Shown: positions 14,992 through 24,284 of the stretch, piece by piece
How positions within the stretch are numbered: position 1 is the stretch's first letter
How the letters are laid out: every line of letters starts with the position of its first letter
The notes under the pieces: generated by a model
What the model saw: only the letters and a program-made list of their open reading frames with translations
Database searches by the model: none
What the model was told of the DNA's origin: nothing
Source of the DNA: an uncultured Bacteroidales bacterium
Lineage (GTDB): Bacteria > Bacteroidota > Bacteroidia > Bacteroidales > UBA932
Length of the DNA: 64,000 bases
Reading direction: 5' to 3'
Assembly: GCA_944326255.1 (NCBI GenBank)
Contig: CALVDG010000002.1
Location: 79,410-143,409 of the forward strand
Made by a program: the position numbers and the translations under genes

Positions 14992-17900
14992 ATGAAGATC
15001 TTTTCAAGATACATCACTGCCGTCTTCACGGCATTTGCTCTCTTCTGCCAGAACGCAGACGCACAGCCGGACTGCCGGACACTGAAGCCGGCTATAGACT
15101 CCATCAATTCATATCTGTCACAAAAAGCCTCTGTTGGCAAAACCGTAGAGATAGATACATTTTTCATCGACAGACACAGCATCAAAGTCCATCTGAACAA
15201 AACAATATCGGACTATCCTCTTCGCGACCGCGATCTGAAATTTATGGAAGATGCTGTCAGATCTTCTCTGTCTGGCCGAGGTTCAGGACTCAAGGTAGAA
15301 TTCACATATGGAGGAAAACCATTGAAAAGACTTATCTCCGGTTATTATTCGGGATATAAGGCAGACGGATTTACTAAAGAACATAAATCATGGATAAAGA
15401 AGATAGACAGTCCCATCGATATAACAGAGGGACTTGACGGATGCAATATAGCACTGTGGTCCAGCCACGGCTATTACTATTCCCATGAGGCCGGCAGATG
15501 GGAATGGCAGCGTGCCCCGTTCTTCACGACTGTTGAAGATCTGCTGACGCACAGTTATGTGACCGGATTTCTGGCACCCATGCTCGAGAATGCAGGAGCC
15601 AATGTCCTTATGCCCAGGGAGCGCGACCCGCAGACGCTGGAGATTGTCGTTGACAACGGCAGTCTGTTCTACACGGAAAGGAACAATTCCGGAAACGCCC
15701 GCTACGACTGGACAGACTCTCCCGAGCCAGGTTTTGGTGCTGACTCTTCATCCTTTCTGACTGACACCAATCCTTTTCTCTCCGGATCAGCCCGCATGTC
15801 CGTCAGTGACGGCAAATCCACTCAGACAGCCTTCTATATGCCGTTCTTTCCCGAAACGGAAGACTATGCGGTTTACGTATCCTACCAGAGTCTGCCGGAA
15901 AGCGGCTCTGCCATATATACCGTACATCATTCGGGAGGAGAACAGTCATACATGATTGACCAGAGCATAGGTGGAGGTATATGGGTATATCTCGGCACAT
16001 TCCGTTTTACAAAAGGCGAATGCGGACAAGGAGTAACAGTACGAAGTGCACAGGAAAAGAAAAAGGGAGTGATAACAACCGATGCAGTACGTTTTGGAGG
16101 AGGAATGGGCAATGTACTGCGTGGTCACGGTCCGAGCGGCTACCCCAGATATGCGGAGGCTGCACGCTACTGGCTGCAGTGGAGCGGCTTCCCTGAGGAT
16201 GTCTACAGCCTCAATGACGGCACGGATGACTACAAGGACGACTATATGTCCAGGGGGAAATGGGTAAATTATCTGAAATACTGTATGGATATCCCTGTAG
16301 ACATGGTCCTGGCACTGCATACTGACGCAGGATACTGCATGAATGACTCCATCATAGGCACTCTTGCTATCTACAAGGAAGAATCCGAAGGCAGACTGAG
16401 ATATAAGGACGGAAGATCCAGAATCACAGCCAGAGAACTCGCCGACATAGTTCAGACATCCATAGTAGACGATATCAGAGCCTATTGTAGAAAAGACTGG
16501 ACCCGCAGGGCAATATGGGACCGCTCATATGTAGAGGCCCGGGTTCCCGAGGTCCCCACAGTGCTAATTGAGCTGCTCTCGCATCAGAACATATCCGACA
16601 TGCAGTACGCGCTGGACCCTGGGTTCAAGTTCATCGTTTCGCGCGCTATATATAAAGGTATACTACGATATCTTTCCTATACTTCCGGCAGGCAGTACAC
16701 GGTACAGCCTTTGCCTGTCAAGGATTTCAGTGCCGTCATCACCGACCGGTCCGACACGGAGGCCAAAGTCAAACTCTCTTGGACTCCGCGTACCGATCCG
16801 GGTGAGCCGTCAGCCGACCCGACATCCTACATCGTGTACCGCAGAATCCTCGATCCGTATGGAGACTGTTCAGTACCGGGTTTTGACAACGGCACTGTAG
16901 TAACCGGTACGGAGTACATTGACAGAATAGAAGCCGGCAGACTGTACAGTTATAAGGTCGTGGCTGTAAACGACGGCGGACTGTCATTTCCATCCGAGAT
17001 ACTGTCGGCGGGACACATACCAGGGAAAGACAACATCCTGGTGGTAAACGGATTCACCCGTGTATCAGCTCCCGGACTGGATTTCGGAGGGGAACAGGCA
17101 ATCCCTTACATTGAGGATATATCCTATATAGGCGAACAGTACGGATATTCGCGGGACGAGGAGTGGATACACAATGACCGCCCGGGATTCGGAGCCTCCT
17201 ATATGGACTACGGTCCTGAAAGCGTAGCCGGCAACACCTTTGACTATCCGCTGATTCACGGGCTTGCCCTGATGAGAAGCGGCTATGGATTCTGTTCCAC
17301 CTCACTGAGCGCGCTTGTCAACAATACGCCGAACAATGACTATCCTGCCATCGACATCATCTTCGGCAAGGAAACAGACTGCTTCCACAGCGACATATTA
17401 AGAGACGTACTGAAAACCTATTGTCTGAACGGAGGTTCGCTTATCATATCAGGAGCCAATATCGGAAAATCAGCAGACTACGATTTTTCCAAGACATATC
17501 CGGAAACAAACCTGCTGTCGTCATGCTCCAATGATATCAATCTTACCGTATCCAGACTGACCGGATTGGCCGATTCCCTTCTGTCATATTCATCTGCAGA
17601 TGATTCGACACTGGCTGACATTCAGGAGACAATCTGTTCTCTTTCTGCAATTTCAGATAAAATATCCGGCTCTATCACATACAATATAAGCAACATCATG
17701 CGCGACATGGACCCCGGGTTCAATTCACACACATTTGCCAACGATATTCTAGGTTACAGATGGAGCAATGGCCATGCTTCCTCTACAGGGGATGTATTGT
17801 CCGTATGCAATCCGTCCGGAATATACCGGGACACGACGGCCGCACTCGAATTCCAGACCGAACCATGTCCGGATATCTACTGCGTAGATTCCCCTGACGC

Positions 17901-18090
17901 CATCGTTCCGGCACGCGAAGGAGCACACACTTTCCTGAGATACAGGACCGTCAACACATCCGCTGCCGTGGCATACGACAGTGGAGATTACCGCTGCATC
18001 AGTATCGGATTCCCCATAGAAGCACTAACCTCGCAACAGCAGATCGATGACCTGATGCGCGAGGTTATCAGATTTCTGATGCGGGACTGA
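14992..18090 (+). CDS. Secreted N-acetylmuramoyl-L-alanine amidase-like protein with golvesin-type and FnIII domains
   Basis: A 1032-residue exported protein. Signal peptide about 1-24 (ends NADAQ). The amidase_3-type catalytic domain is split. The first part carries His159 (LWSSHGYYY); the second carries His443 (LALHTDAG) and Glu527 (VLIELLSHQN). Between them, about residues 225-370, sits a golvesin C-terminal-like beta domain (YAVYVSYQSLPESG, VHHSGGEQSYMIDQ). A fibronectin type III-like domain follows at about 590-690 (KLSWTPRTDP, YSYKVVAVNDGG). The C-terminal 330 residues resemble a class I glutamine amidotransferase-like fold but are not clearly assigned. Expected to cut peptide stems from peptidoglycan. 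Co-transcribed with the VanZ gene. Confidence 0.82.
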   Translation: MKIFSRYITAVFTAFALFCQNADAQPDCRTLKPAIDSINSYLSQKASVGKTVEIDTFFIDRHSIKVHLNKTISDYPLRDRDLKFMEDAVRSSLSGRGSGLKVEFTYGGKPLKRLISGYYSGYKADGFTKEHKSWIKKIDSPIDITEGLDGCNIALWSSHGYYYSHEAGRWEWQRAPFFTTVEDLLTHSYVTGFLAPMLENAGANVLMPRERDPQTLEIVVDNGSLFYTERNNSGNARYDWTDSPEPGFGADSSSFLTDTNPFLSGSARMSVSDGKSTQTAFYMPFFPETEDYAVYVSYQSLPESGSAIYTVHHSGGEQSYMIDQSIGGGIWVYLGTFRFTKGECGQGVTVRSAQEKKKGVITTDAVRFGGGMGNVLRGHGPSGYPRYAEAARYWLQWSGFPEDVYSLNDGTDDYKDDYMSRGKWVNYLKYCMDIPVDMVLALHTDAGYCMNDSIIGTLAIYKEESEGRLRYKDGRSRITARELADIVQTSIVDDIRAYCRKDWTRRAIWDRSYVEARVPEVPTVLIELLSHQNISDMQYALDPGFKFIVSRAIYKGILRYLSYTSGRQYTVQPLPVKDFSAVITDRSDTEAKVKLSWTPRTDPGEPSADPTSYIVYRRILDPYGDCSVPGFDNGTVVTGTEYIDRIEAGRLYSYKVVAVNDGGLSFPSEILSAGHIPGKDNILVVNGFTRVSAPGLDFGGEQAIPYIEDISYIGEQYGYSRDEEWIHNDRPGFGASYMDYGPESVAGNTFDYPLIHGLALMRSGYGFCSTSLSALVNNTPNNDYPAIDIIFGKETDCFHSDILRDVLKTYCLNGGSLIISGANIGKSADYDFSKTYPETNLLSSCSNDINLTVSRLTGLADSLLSYSSADDSTLADIQETICSLSAISDKISGSITYNISNIMRDMDPGFNSHTFANDILGYRWSNGHASSTGDVLSVCNPSGIYRDTTAALEFQTEPCPDIYCVDSPDAIVPAREGAHTFLRYRTVNTSAAVAYDSGDYRCISIGFPIEALTSQQQIDDLMREVIRFLMRD

Positions 18091-18095
18091 TCCGG

Positions 18096-20147
18096 CTACA
18101 GCACCTCTATGCTCCTACGGATGAACTCCGAGAGGTCCTTGCCTTTCAGCATATTGTTCGCCAGCAGAGCCAGGTCCACTACCTGATGCAGGAGGATATT
18201 GTCCTTGGCAAAGCCCTTCATGGCCTCCTTCCTCTGGTCGCGGACTTCTCCGAGCTCTTTCTCCAGTTCCTTCTTGGCATCCTTGTCCGCAGTGGGAATA
18301 TCCTCCTCCTTCTTGTCCTTCATGGCCGCATCCAGCTTGTCGATACCGGCCTGCAGCTCGTTCCTGCGGCTGTCAAAAGATGCGCACTGCTCTGACAAAG
18401 ATGTGCTCTTGGCCTCAAGGATACGCTTGATCAGCGGATGCTGGATATTGACGTCAATGGTATAGGACTCTGGCATCTCGCCGTAGAAGTTCATTCCTCC
18501 GCCGAGGGCCGACATGTCGCGGTAACGGCGCATGAACTCGGACTGGGTAATCAGGATAGGAGCACCGTTCTCCCCCAGATTCTCAGGCTTTACGAAGTAG
18601 TGATTGCCTTCAGGCAGGACGGACTCAAACATGTCGGAAAGGTCGGTCTTCTCGGCCTCGGGCATTTCAGGTTCCTTGACATCCTCCTTACGGATAAGCT
18701 TGTCTATCGAGTCGGCGTCCACACGGGCAAATATCGAATCGAGAAGCTTGGTTTCCAGCAAGTTGACGAAATGGGCATCGAGCTGGCAGTCGAAAAGCAG
18801 GACATCGTAGCCCTTGTTCTTAGCTGTCTCGATATACTGGTACTGGGCCACGGGATCGGTGGCGTAGAGATATACCACCTTCTTGTCCTTGTCGGTCTGG
18901 GCGGCCTCTATGGCCTTGCGGTAATCGTCGTAGGCGAAGAACTTGCCGTCGGTGTTCTTCATCAGGGCGAACTTGAGCGCCCTCTCGCAGAACTTCTCCT
19001 CGGTCAGCATACCGTACTCGATGAAGAGTTTGAGGTTGTCCCACTTCTCCTCGTACTCCTTACGGTCGTTCTTGAAGATATCCTCCAGGCGGTCAGCCAC
19101 TTTCTTGGTGATATAGGTCGATATCTTCTTTACGTTGGCATCCGACTGCAGATAGCTTCTGGATACGTTCAGAGGAATATCCGGAGAGTCTATCACACCG
19201 TGCAGCAGAGTCAGGAAGTCCGGCACGATATTGTCTACCGAATCGGTGACGAAGACCTGGTTGCAGTAGAGCTGTATCTTGTTCTTGGTGACTTCCAGGC
19301 GGTCCTTGATCTTAGGGAAATACAGGATACCGGTAAGGTTGAACGGATAATCCACATTCAGATGGATGTAGAACAGCGGTTCCTCCAGCATGGGATAAAG
19401 CTCGCGGTAGAACTTCATGTAGTCCTCTTTCTTCAGATCCGCAGGTTTCTTGTTCCAGATCGGGTCAGTATCGTTGATAATCTTGTCCTTGTCTGTCTCG
19501 ACATACTTGCCGTCCTTCCACTCCTGTTCCTTGCCGAAAGCAATAGGCACAGGCATGAAGCGGCAGTATTTCTTCAGCAGTTCCTCCACCTTGGAGGCAC
19601 CGGCAAACTCCTTGGAGTCATCGTCCAGATACAGGGTAATCTCCGTACCTCGGTCAGCACGGCTACCCTCCTTCATCACGAACTCAGGATTACCCTCGCA
19701 CTCCCACCTTACAGGCTTTGCGCCTTCTTTCCAGGACAGAGACTCGATGACCACTTTCTTGGACACCATGAAAGCCGAATAGAATCCAAGACCGAAATGG
19801 CCGATGATATTGCCTGCCACATCCTTGTACTTCTCGATGAACTCTCCGGCTCCTGAGAACGCTATCTGATTGATGTACTTGTCTATCTCCTCGCCAGTCA
19901 TACCGATACCACGGTCTGTGACGGTCAGAGTATTATTCTTCTCATCCACCGATATGTGTACCGTCAGGTCTCCGAGATCACCTTTCAGCTCTCCTGTGCT
20001 GGCAAGGGCCTTCACCTTCTGGGTTGCATCCACGGCATTGGCGACCAGCTCCCTGAGGAAAATCTCATGATCCGAATACAGGAATTTTTTGATAACGGGG
20101 AAAATATTCTCTGTCGTAACCCCTATTTTACCTTTTTGCTGTGACAT
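18096..20147 (-). CDS. htpG: Molecular chaperone HtpG (Hsp90)
   Basis: A 683-residue cytosolic Hsp90 chaperone. The N-terminal GHKL ATPase domain shows FLRELVANAVDAT (residues 30-42, Mg-binding Asn), TVTDRGIGMTGEEI, GHFGLGFYSAFMV and GTEITLYLDDD. The middle domain contains LYFPK and the catalytic-loop Arg in NVSRSYLQSD. The C-terminal dimerisation domain ends NMLKGKDLSEFIRRSIEVL. Length is a little above E. coli HtpG (624) because of a Lys/Glu-rich insertion near 600-640, common in Bacteroidota. Convergent with the amidase gene, 5 bp between stops. I find no good -7 box in its upstream gap, only an inverted repeat at 20267-20288. Confidence 0.97.
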   Translation of the reverse strand: MSQQKGKIGVTTENIFPVIKKFLYSDHEIFLRELVANAVDATQKVKALASTGELKGDLGDLTVHISVDEKNNTLTVTDRGIGMTGEEIDKYINQIAFSGAGEFIEKYKDVAGNIIGHFGLGFYSAFMVSKKVVIESLSWKEGAKPVRWECEGNPEFVMKEGSRADRGTEITLYLDDDSKEFAGASKVEELLKKYCRFMPVPIAFGKEQEWKDGKYVETDKDKIINDTDPIWNKKPADLKKEDYMKFYRELYPMLEEPLFYIHLNVDYPFNLTGILYFPKIKDRLEVTKNKIQLYCNQVFVTDSVDNIVPDFLTLLHGVIDSPDIPLNVSRSYLQSDANVKKISTYITKKVADRLEDIFKNDRKEYEEKWDNLKLFIEYGMLTEEKFCERALKFALMKNTDGKFFAYDDYRKAIEAAQTDKDKKVVYLYATDPVAQYQYIETAKNKGYDVLLFDCQLDAHFVNLLETKLLDSIFARVDADSIDKLIRKEDVKEPEMPEAEKTDLSDMFESVLPEGNHYFVKPENLGENGAPILITQSEFMRRYRDMSALGGGMNFYGEMPESYTIDVNIQHPLIKRILEAKSTSLSEQCASFDSRRNELQAGIDKLDAAMKDKKEEDIPTADKDAKKELEKELGEVRDQRKEAMKGFAKDNILLHQVVDLALLANNMLKGKDLSEFIRRSIEVL

Positions 20148-20266
20148 ATATCTTAACTTTTAATTTCTTTTTCGCATCTGAAACGCAAAAGGCATACCAC
20201 CCGCACCACTCTGCCAAAATGGCACTTAAACACTTAGAAGCCTATTTCTCTTTATAAAAATACGCT

Positions 20267-20288
20267 TGATTTTATAATCGTAAAATCA
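20267..20288. repeat. Inverted repeat between htpG and the DUF3575 gene
   Basis: TGATTTTA (20267-20274) and TAAAATCA (20281-20288), perfect 8-bp arms with a 6-bp spacer, in the 271-bp divergent gap about 120 bp upstream of htpG. It could be an operator for either gene. The AT-rich composition makes chance occurrence possible. Confidence 0.35.
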
Positions 20289-20334
20289 TTCTTTAATTGT
20301 ACGAAAGTGGTTTTTCCGTTCTGTATCAAGCGTC

Positions 20335-20342
20335 TATATTTG
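20335..20342 (+). promoter_or_regulatory. -7 promoter element (TATATTTG) of the DUF3575/OmpA-like operon
   Basis: TATATTTG with TTTT 20 bp upstream (20311-20314). Transcription should begin near 20348, which is also where the 5' arm of the leader stem begins. Confidence 0.55.
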
Positions 20343-20347
20343 CTTCC

Positions 20348-20422
20348 GCATCCGGACCCGATGAGGGGATAAGGAAAAGAGAGAAAGGGACGGCTCAAGC
20401 GGCGAGAGAAGGATCCGGATGC
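20348..20422 (+). promoter_or_regulatory. Structured leader RNA candidate with a closing stem
   Basis: The arms GCATCCGGA (20348-20356) and TCCGGATGC (20414-20422) are a perfect 9-bp inverted repeat closing a purine-rich 57-nt internal region. TTTT follows at 20423-20426. The 5' arm begins where transcription should start. An internal CCC-GATGA-GGG hairpin is possible. The element could act as an attenuator, a translation control stem (an alternative ATG at 20419 lies in the 3' arm) or a small RNA. No known riboswitch class is recognised. Confidence 0.45.
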
Positions 20423-20439
20423 TTTTCAATAGAGACGAT

Positions 20440-21003
20440 ATGAAAGCTTTAATCAAGACATTATCAATCGCAGCCACAGTTATCACACTATGCTGCCAGC
20501 CTATGAAGGCTCAGAAATGGAGCATTGCCACTAATTTGCTTGACTATGTAAATTTCTTAACAATTAACGCAGAAGCCGGTGTATCATTACATCAGCACTG
20601 GAGTCTTACCGCTGAAGGCAGGTACAATCCCTTTTCTTTCAACGGTCAATGCGGACAGATTCAGAACAAGAAACTGGCCATCTCTGCCGGAGCCAGATAC
20701 TGGCCGTTCTTCGTATACTCCGGATTCTATTACGGTGCCAGACTGCAGTGGTGCCGATATAATTCAGGGGGTATTTTCTCCTCAAAAGCCCGGGAAGGAG
20801 ACGCTTTCGGCATGGGTCTTAACTTCGGTTATTCGTTGATGCTTACAGAACACCTGAACATAGAATTCGGTATCGGGTTGTGGTTCGGAGGTACGACGTT
20901 CCGGGAATACCGTTCTCTTCCATGCGGCAAGTTGACGGACTGGGGGACGAAAGCGTTCATCGCACCGGACGACATACAGATCAACATTCTATATTATTTC
21001 TAA
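20440..21003 (+). CDS. DUF3575 domain outer-membrane protein
   Basis: A 187-residue exported beta-barrel-like protein of family DUF3575. The signal peptide is about residues 1-24 (LIKTLSIAATVITLCCQPMKAQ). The mature part alternates hydrophobic and polar residues and contains WSIATNLLDYVNFLTINAEAG, ARYWPFFVYSGFYYGARLQW and MLTEHLNIEFGIGLWFGG, ending in aromatic YYF as outer-membrane barrels do. An upstream ATG at 20419 would add seven residues (MLFNRDD) ahead of the signal peptide and lies in the leader stem; I prefer 20440. DUF3575 proteins are often paired with OmpA-like or fimbria-associated proteins in Bacteroidales; the partner here follows after 1 bp. Confidence 0.82.
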   Translation: MKALIKTLSIAATVITLCCQPMKAQKWSIATNLLDYVNFLTINAEAGVSLHQHWSLTAEGRYNPFSFNGQCGQIQNKKLAISAGARYWPFFVYSGFYYGARLQWCRYNSGGIFSSKAREGDAFGMGLNFGYSLMLTEHLNIEFGIGLWFGGTTFREYRSLPCGKLTDWGTKAFIAPDDIQINILYYF

Positions 21004-21004
21004 G

Positions 21005-22885
21005 ATGAAAGGCAAGACCGTATATATTCTCTGTTGCCTGGCCTGCTCCACCTTACTGGGTTCCTGCTCCGCTGTTGTCAGGATGAATATCAAGGAACTG
21101 CGGAGACAGAACGCAGGCGTCTCACTTTTCCTGCCCACACAAACGCAGAAAGAGAACGACATCTATAAACACATCGTATTAAAGCCAGACACAGATACTC
21201 TTACCATGACCGGCAATGACGGTAGAACATACTACTTGATGAGAGGTACTATGGACTCCACCGGAACGGCCAATCTCAGCGAACCTCTCAACGAGGTGGT
21301 CATCACCGCCAGATTCAAGAATATCGCCGAGCGCAACGGCTCGGTTCGTATGTCCTTCAACATCAATGTTCCGTCCACGATGCTCAATCCGCAGTGGCAG
21401 GTACGCCTGACTCCCAAAGCCGTCATGTCCGGCGACACAGTATCCCTGGAGGCCCTGCTGTTGACCGGCACAGAATATAAAGAACGTCAGATGAGGGGCT
21501 ATGAACTCTACAACCGCTTTCTGGCCGGCATAATCACCGACTCCTCCCTACTGATTCACTCAGATCTCCTGGAGACCTTCATACAGCGGAACATTCCTCA
21601 GATTGCCGGCCTTAGAAATGATACGGCATTCGTGGACCCGGACAATATCAGAGGCATGTACGGCATCTCCCCGGCAGAAGCCAGAGAACATTTTATGAAG
21701 ACCCTGGCGATACAACGCAACAACCTGAAAAAGAAACAGCTCGGACAGAAGTACAGGCAATATGTCAAGGACCCGCTGATAACCTGTGGTTTCCGGCTCG
21801 ACACATTGATTATAGAAAACGACGGGGATTTCGCATACAATTACCGTCAGACTATGGAAACAAGACCGGGACTGCGACAGATAGACATCCTGATGACCGG
21901 CGGGATATTTTATCAGGGCGAGAGGCTGTATGACATTCCTCCGTCCGAGCCGGTCACATTCTACGTCTCATCATTTGCGACCATGACCGAGGACATTCAG
22001 AGATACGTCACCAAGGTCATCGAGCGGAGAGTTGAGCTGAACACCAGGGCTGCCATTAATTTCAAGGCCGGCAGATCGGATATAGACACCGGCTATATGG
22101 ACAACCATACCGAACTGCAATACATCCAGTCAATCATCTCCGACCTGCTCTCTTCAGGGGAGTATCTGGCCGACAGCCTGATAATCACCGCTTCATGCTC
22201 TCCTGAAGGCAGTTTCGGGTTCAACAGCAGGCTGGCCCGCAAGCGCGCGGCATCCATCGCCGGATTCCTGGACAGCAATGATTTCCAGCTGATAGAAAGG
22301 CATATCCCAGAAAACTGGGAACGGCTCTACGGCCTGCTCCGCGCCGACTGTCTCATTGATGACCTCAGCGGCATCATTCAGCTGTGCGGAGAAAGTTCTC
22401 CCGACAGAAGAGAATACCTCCTGAGCACTCATCCGGAATACTCCTATATAAAGGAGCACCTCTACCCCATTCTCAGGGAAGTGGAATTTCAGTTCTGCCT
22501 TCACCGGAAAAACATGGTCAAGGACACCATACACACTACCGAGATTGATACTGTCTACAGTACCGGGGTACAAGCCATCAAGGACAGAAACTACGGTAAG
22601 GCCGTCAGACTGCTGGGCTGCTATCGGGACATCAACAGTGCCCTGGCCTTTCTGGCAATGGATTACAACGCATCGGCTATGAACATCCTTGAAGAGCTGC
22701 CGGTCTCCGGCAAAAGAGACTATCTGCTAGCCGTAGTCCACTCCCGCAACGGCAACGAGAAAAAGGCCGTTGAATACTTCCTGAGCGCCGTCAATCAGGA
22801 GCGCAGCCTCAGGTTCCGAGGCAATCTGGATCCTGAAATCAGCAGACTCATAGATAAATACAAGATTCAATCAGAAAATTTATAA
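21005..22885 (+). CDS. Outer-membrane lipoprotein with OmpA-like domain and TPR-like C-terminus
   Basis: A 626-residue lipoprotein: signal peptide with lipobox TLLGSC (Cys about residue 21). The N-terminal 280 residues contain beta-sandwich-like repeats (LNEVVITARFKNIAERNGSV), as in the DUF3868-type proteins beside DUF3575 genes. An OmpA-like peptidoglycan-binding domain spans about 350-430: INFKAGRSDIDTGYMDN and ITASCSPEGSFGFNSRLARKRA. The C-terminal part (from about 510) looks like TPR helices (AVEYFLSAVNQERS). It probably links the outer membrane to peptidoglycan and cooperates with the DUF3575 protein. In several Bacteroides loci such pairs lie beside fimbrillin genes; none is present here. 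Confidence 0.72.
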   Translation: MKGKTVYILCCLACSTLLGSCSAVVRMNIKELRRQNAGVSLFLPTQTQKENDIYKHIVLKPDTDTLTMTGNDGRTYYLMRGTMDSTGTANLSEPLNEVVITARFKNIAERNGSVRMSFNINVPSTMLNPQWQVRLTPKAVMSGDTVSLEALLLTGTEYKERQMRGYELYNRFLAGIITDSSLLIHSDLLETFIQRNIPQIAGLRNDTAFVDPDNIRGMYGISPAEAREHFMKTLAIQRNNLKKKQLGQKYRQYVKDPLITCGFRLDTLIIENDGDFAYNYRQTMETRPGLRQIDILMTGGIFYQGERLYDIPPSEPVTFYVSSFATMTEDIQRYVTKVIERRVELNTRAAINFKAGRSDIDTGYMDNHTELQYIQSIISDLLSSGEYLADSLIITASCSPEGSFGFNSRLARKRAASIAGFLDSNDFQLIERHIPENWERLYGLLRADCLIDDLSGIIQLCGESSPDRREYLLSTHPEYSYIKEHLYPILREVEFQFCLHRKNMVKDTIHTTEIDTVYSTGVQAIKDRNYGKAVRLLGCYRDINSALAFLAMDYNASAMNILEELPVSGKRDYLLAVVHSRNGNEKKAVEYFLSAVNQERSLRFRGNLDPEISRLIDKYKIQSENL

Positions 22886-22902
22886 AAATTTTTCAACTTT
22901 TT

Positions 22903-22933
22903 TTTGTCAGTAAGAAAATTTAGTCTATATTTG
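22903..22933 (+). promoter_or_regulatory. Promoter of tRNA-Val
   Basis: TTTG (22903-22906), 19-bp spacer, TATATTTG (22926-22933), 15 bp before the mature tRNA 5' end. Full consensus match. Confidence 0.7.
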
Positions 22934-22948
22934 CATCCGCAAAAGCAA

Positions 22949-23023
22949 GGGAGCTTAGCTCAGTTGGTTTAGAGCGTCTGCCTTACAAGCAGAGGGTCGG
23001 GGGTTCGACTCCCTCAGCTCCCA
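22949..23023 (+). tRNA. tRNA-Val(UAC)
   Basis: A 75-nt cloverleaf. The acceptor arm GGGAGCT pairs with AGCTCCC. The D-arm is AGCTCAGTTGGTTTAGAGC. The anticodon stem TCTGC/GCAGA encloses loop CTTACAA, giving anticodon TAC (valine, GUA/GUG). The T-arm contains GGTTCGACTCC. Discriminator A at 23023; the 3' CCA is not encoded. It has its own promoter upstream and a hairpin terminator downstream, so it is a single-gene unit. Confidence 0.97.
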
Positions 23024-23033
23024 CTGAAAAAGA

Positions 23034-23065
23034 AGCAGTTACAGAGATGTGACTGCTTTTTTTTT
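23034..23065 (+). terminator. Intrinsic terminator after tRNA-Val
   Basis: Stem AGCAGTTACA / TGTGACTGCT (one G-U pair), GAGA loop, then a run of eight T. An A-rich tract on the 5' side may let it also work for the convergent pncB operon, which ends at 23070. Confidence 0.85.
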
Positions 23066-23069
23066 ATCA

Positions 23070-24278
23070 TTATTTTTGCTTGAAGTTCAGGGCATCCATG
23101 AAGCGGCGGACTACTTCGGGACGGCCTGTGTGCTTGCCGGTGTCCTCGCTGAGCTTGCAGGTGTCGTTGTAGAAGTCCCAGGACTCGGTAATCTTGGCGG
23201 CGATAAGCTTGATGACGATGTTCATCGGACGCACACCGTCGAAGTCGTTGGTGAAATGGGTCCCTATGCCGAAAGACGGCTGGCAGTAATCCACCGCATA
23301 ACGCTGTATCTCTATGGCATGGTCCACATCCAGGGCGTTGCTGAAGATTACCTGCTTGGTCCTGGGATCTATGCCTAGAGAACGGTACTTGTCCACGATG
23401 CGCATGAGCTGCTCGCGGTTGTCTCCGCTGTCCACACGGAGTCCCTTGAAAAGGTTGGCGAAATCCTCGGAAAAGTTGAGGCTGAATATATCCCAGCCGA
23501 AACTGTCGTAAAGATATGTTCCGAGAGCCCCCCGGAAAGTATTGCGCCAGCAGTCCATGGCTATGTGATTGGCCATCTGGGGACCGTACATCCCTCCTAT
23601 CGCACAGATGAACTCATGAGCCATGGTCCCTACCGGGATCAGGTCGTACTTCATCGCCAGGTAGACATTGCTTGTACCCACGAAGCGACCGGGCCACTTA
23701 CGGCTGGCCGCACAGTCTTTCATAGCCCTGACGACTGTGTCCTCAGCCTCAAAGGAGGCCCGGCGGCGGGTCCCGAAGTCACTGTAAACGCAACCCGCCC
23801 CGAGCAGCCTCTCCGCCTTTCTGTATGTCTTGCCATAATAGGCTCCGTAATCAAAGCCGCGGCTTTCTCCGGTGAATATGTAGTACAGTTCAGAGATAAT
23901 GGCCAGAATCTTGACTTCCAGCAGTATCGTATCCGCCCAGCTGCCCTCTATATCTATCTCCAGATGTCCTTCGGCATCCTGGCGGACATCCACCCACCGG
24001 CGGTCGAAGCGGTAACCCTTGAGATAGTTGTAGAACCATCCCGGGATATAGCTGCATCTGCGCCTCATGAAGTCTATCTCTTCCTGAGTGATGACCACAT
24101 CCTCAAGTGCCTCTATCTGCGCGGCCACTTCCCTGGCGAATCCCTCGGGATAGACCGTGTCGTCCCTGTCCGTAAACGAATACTTGACCTGTGCCCGCGG
24201 AAAATTGTCTATCACCGCGCAGCACATGGTGAACTTATACAGGTCGTCGTCGGTAAAGTGGGTTATTATCTGCCTCAT
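23070..24278 (-). CDS. pncB: Nicotinate phosphoribosyltransferase
   Basis: A 402-residue cytoplasmic enzyme making nicotinate mononucleotide from nicotinate and PRPP in the NAD salvage pathway. The N-terminus DDDLYKFTMCCAVIDNFPRAQVKYSFTDRD is the family signature. SDFGTRRRASFEAEDTVVRAM and FVGTSNVYLAMKYDLIPVGTMAHEFI give the PRPP site and the phosphorylated-His region. FSNALDVDHAIEIQRY and FGIGTHFTNDF are further family blocks. Length matches E. coli PncB (400). It is the last gene of the folC-nhaD-pncB operon, 6 bp after nhaD. Confidence 0.95.
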   Translation of the reverse strand: MRQIITHFTDDDLYKFTMCCAVIDNFPRAQVKYSFTDRDDTVYPEGFAREVAAQIEALEDVVITQEEIDFMRRRCSYIPGWFYNYLKGYRFDRRWVDVRQDAEGHLEIDIEGSWADTILLEVKILAIISELYYIFTGESRGFDYGAYYGKTYRKAERLLGAGCVYSDFGTRRRASFEAEDTVVRAMKDCAASRKWPGRFVGTSNVYLAMKYDLIPVGTMAHEFICAIGGMYGPQMANHIAMDCWRNTFRGALGTYLYDSFGWDIFSLNFSEDFANLFKGLRVDSGDNREQLMRIVDKYRSLGIDPRTKQVIFSNALDVDHAIEIQRYAVDYCQPSFGIGTHFTNDFDGVRPMNIVIKLIAAKITESWDFYNDTCKLSEDTGKHTGRPEVVRRFMDALNFKQK

Positions 24279-24284
24279 ACTGTC

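Noticed and set aside
18438..19856. 472-codon open frame on the + strand opposite htpG
   Set aside because: Antisense shadow of a strongly conserved chaperone gene; composition rich in Leu/Val/Gly runs without domain signatures.
20356..20368. GATGAG in the DUF3575 leader as a hammerhead ribozyme core
   Set aside because: The required CUGAUGA context and the GAAA strand with a cleavable NUH site are not present.
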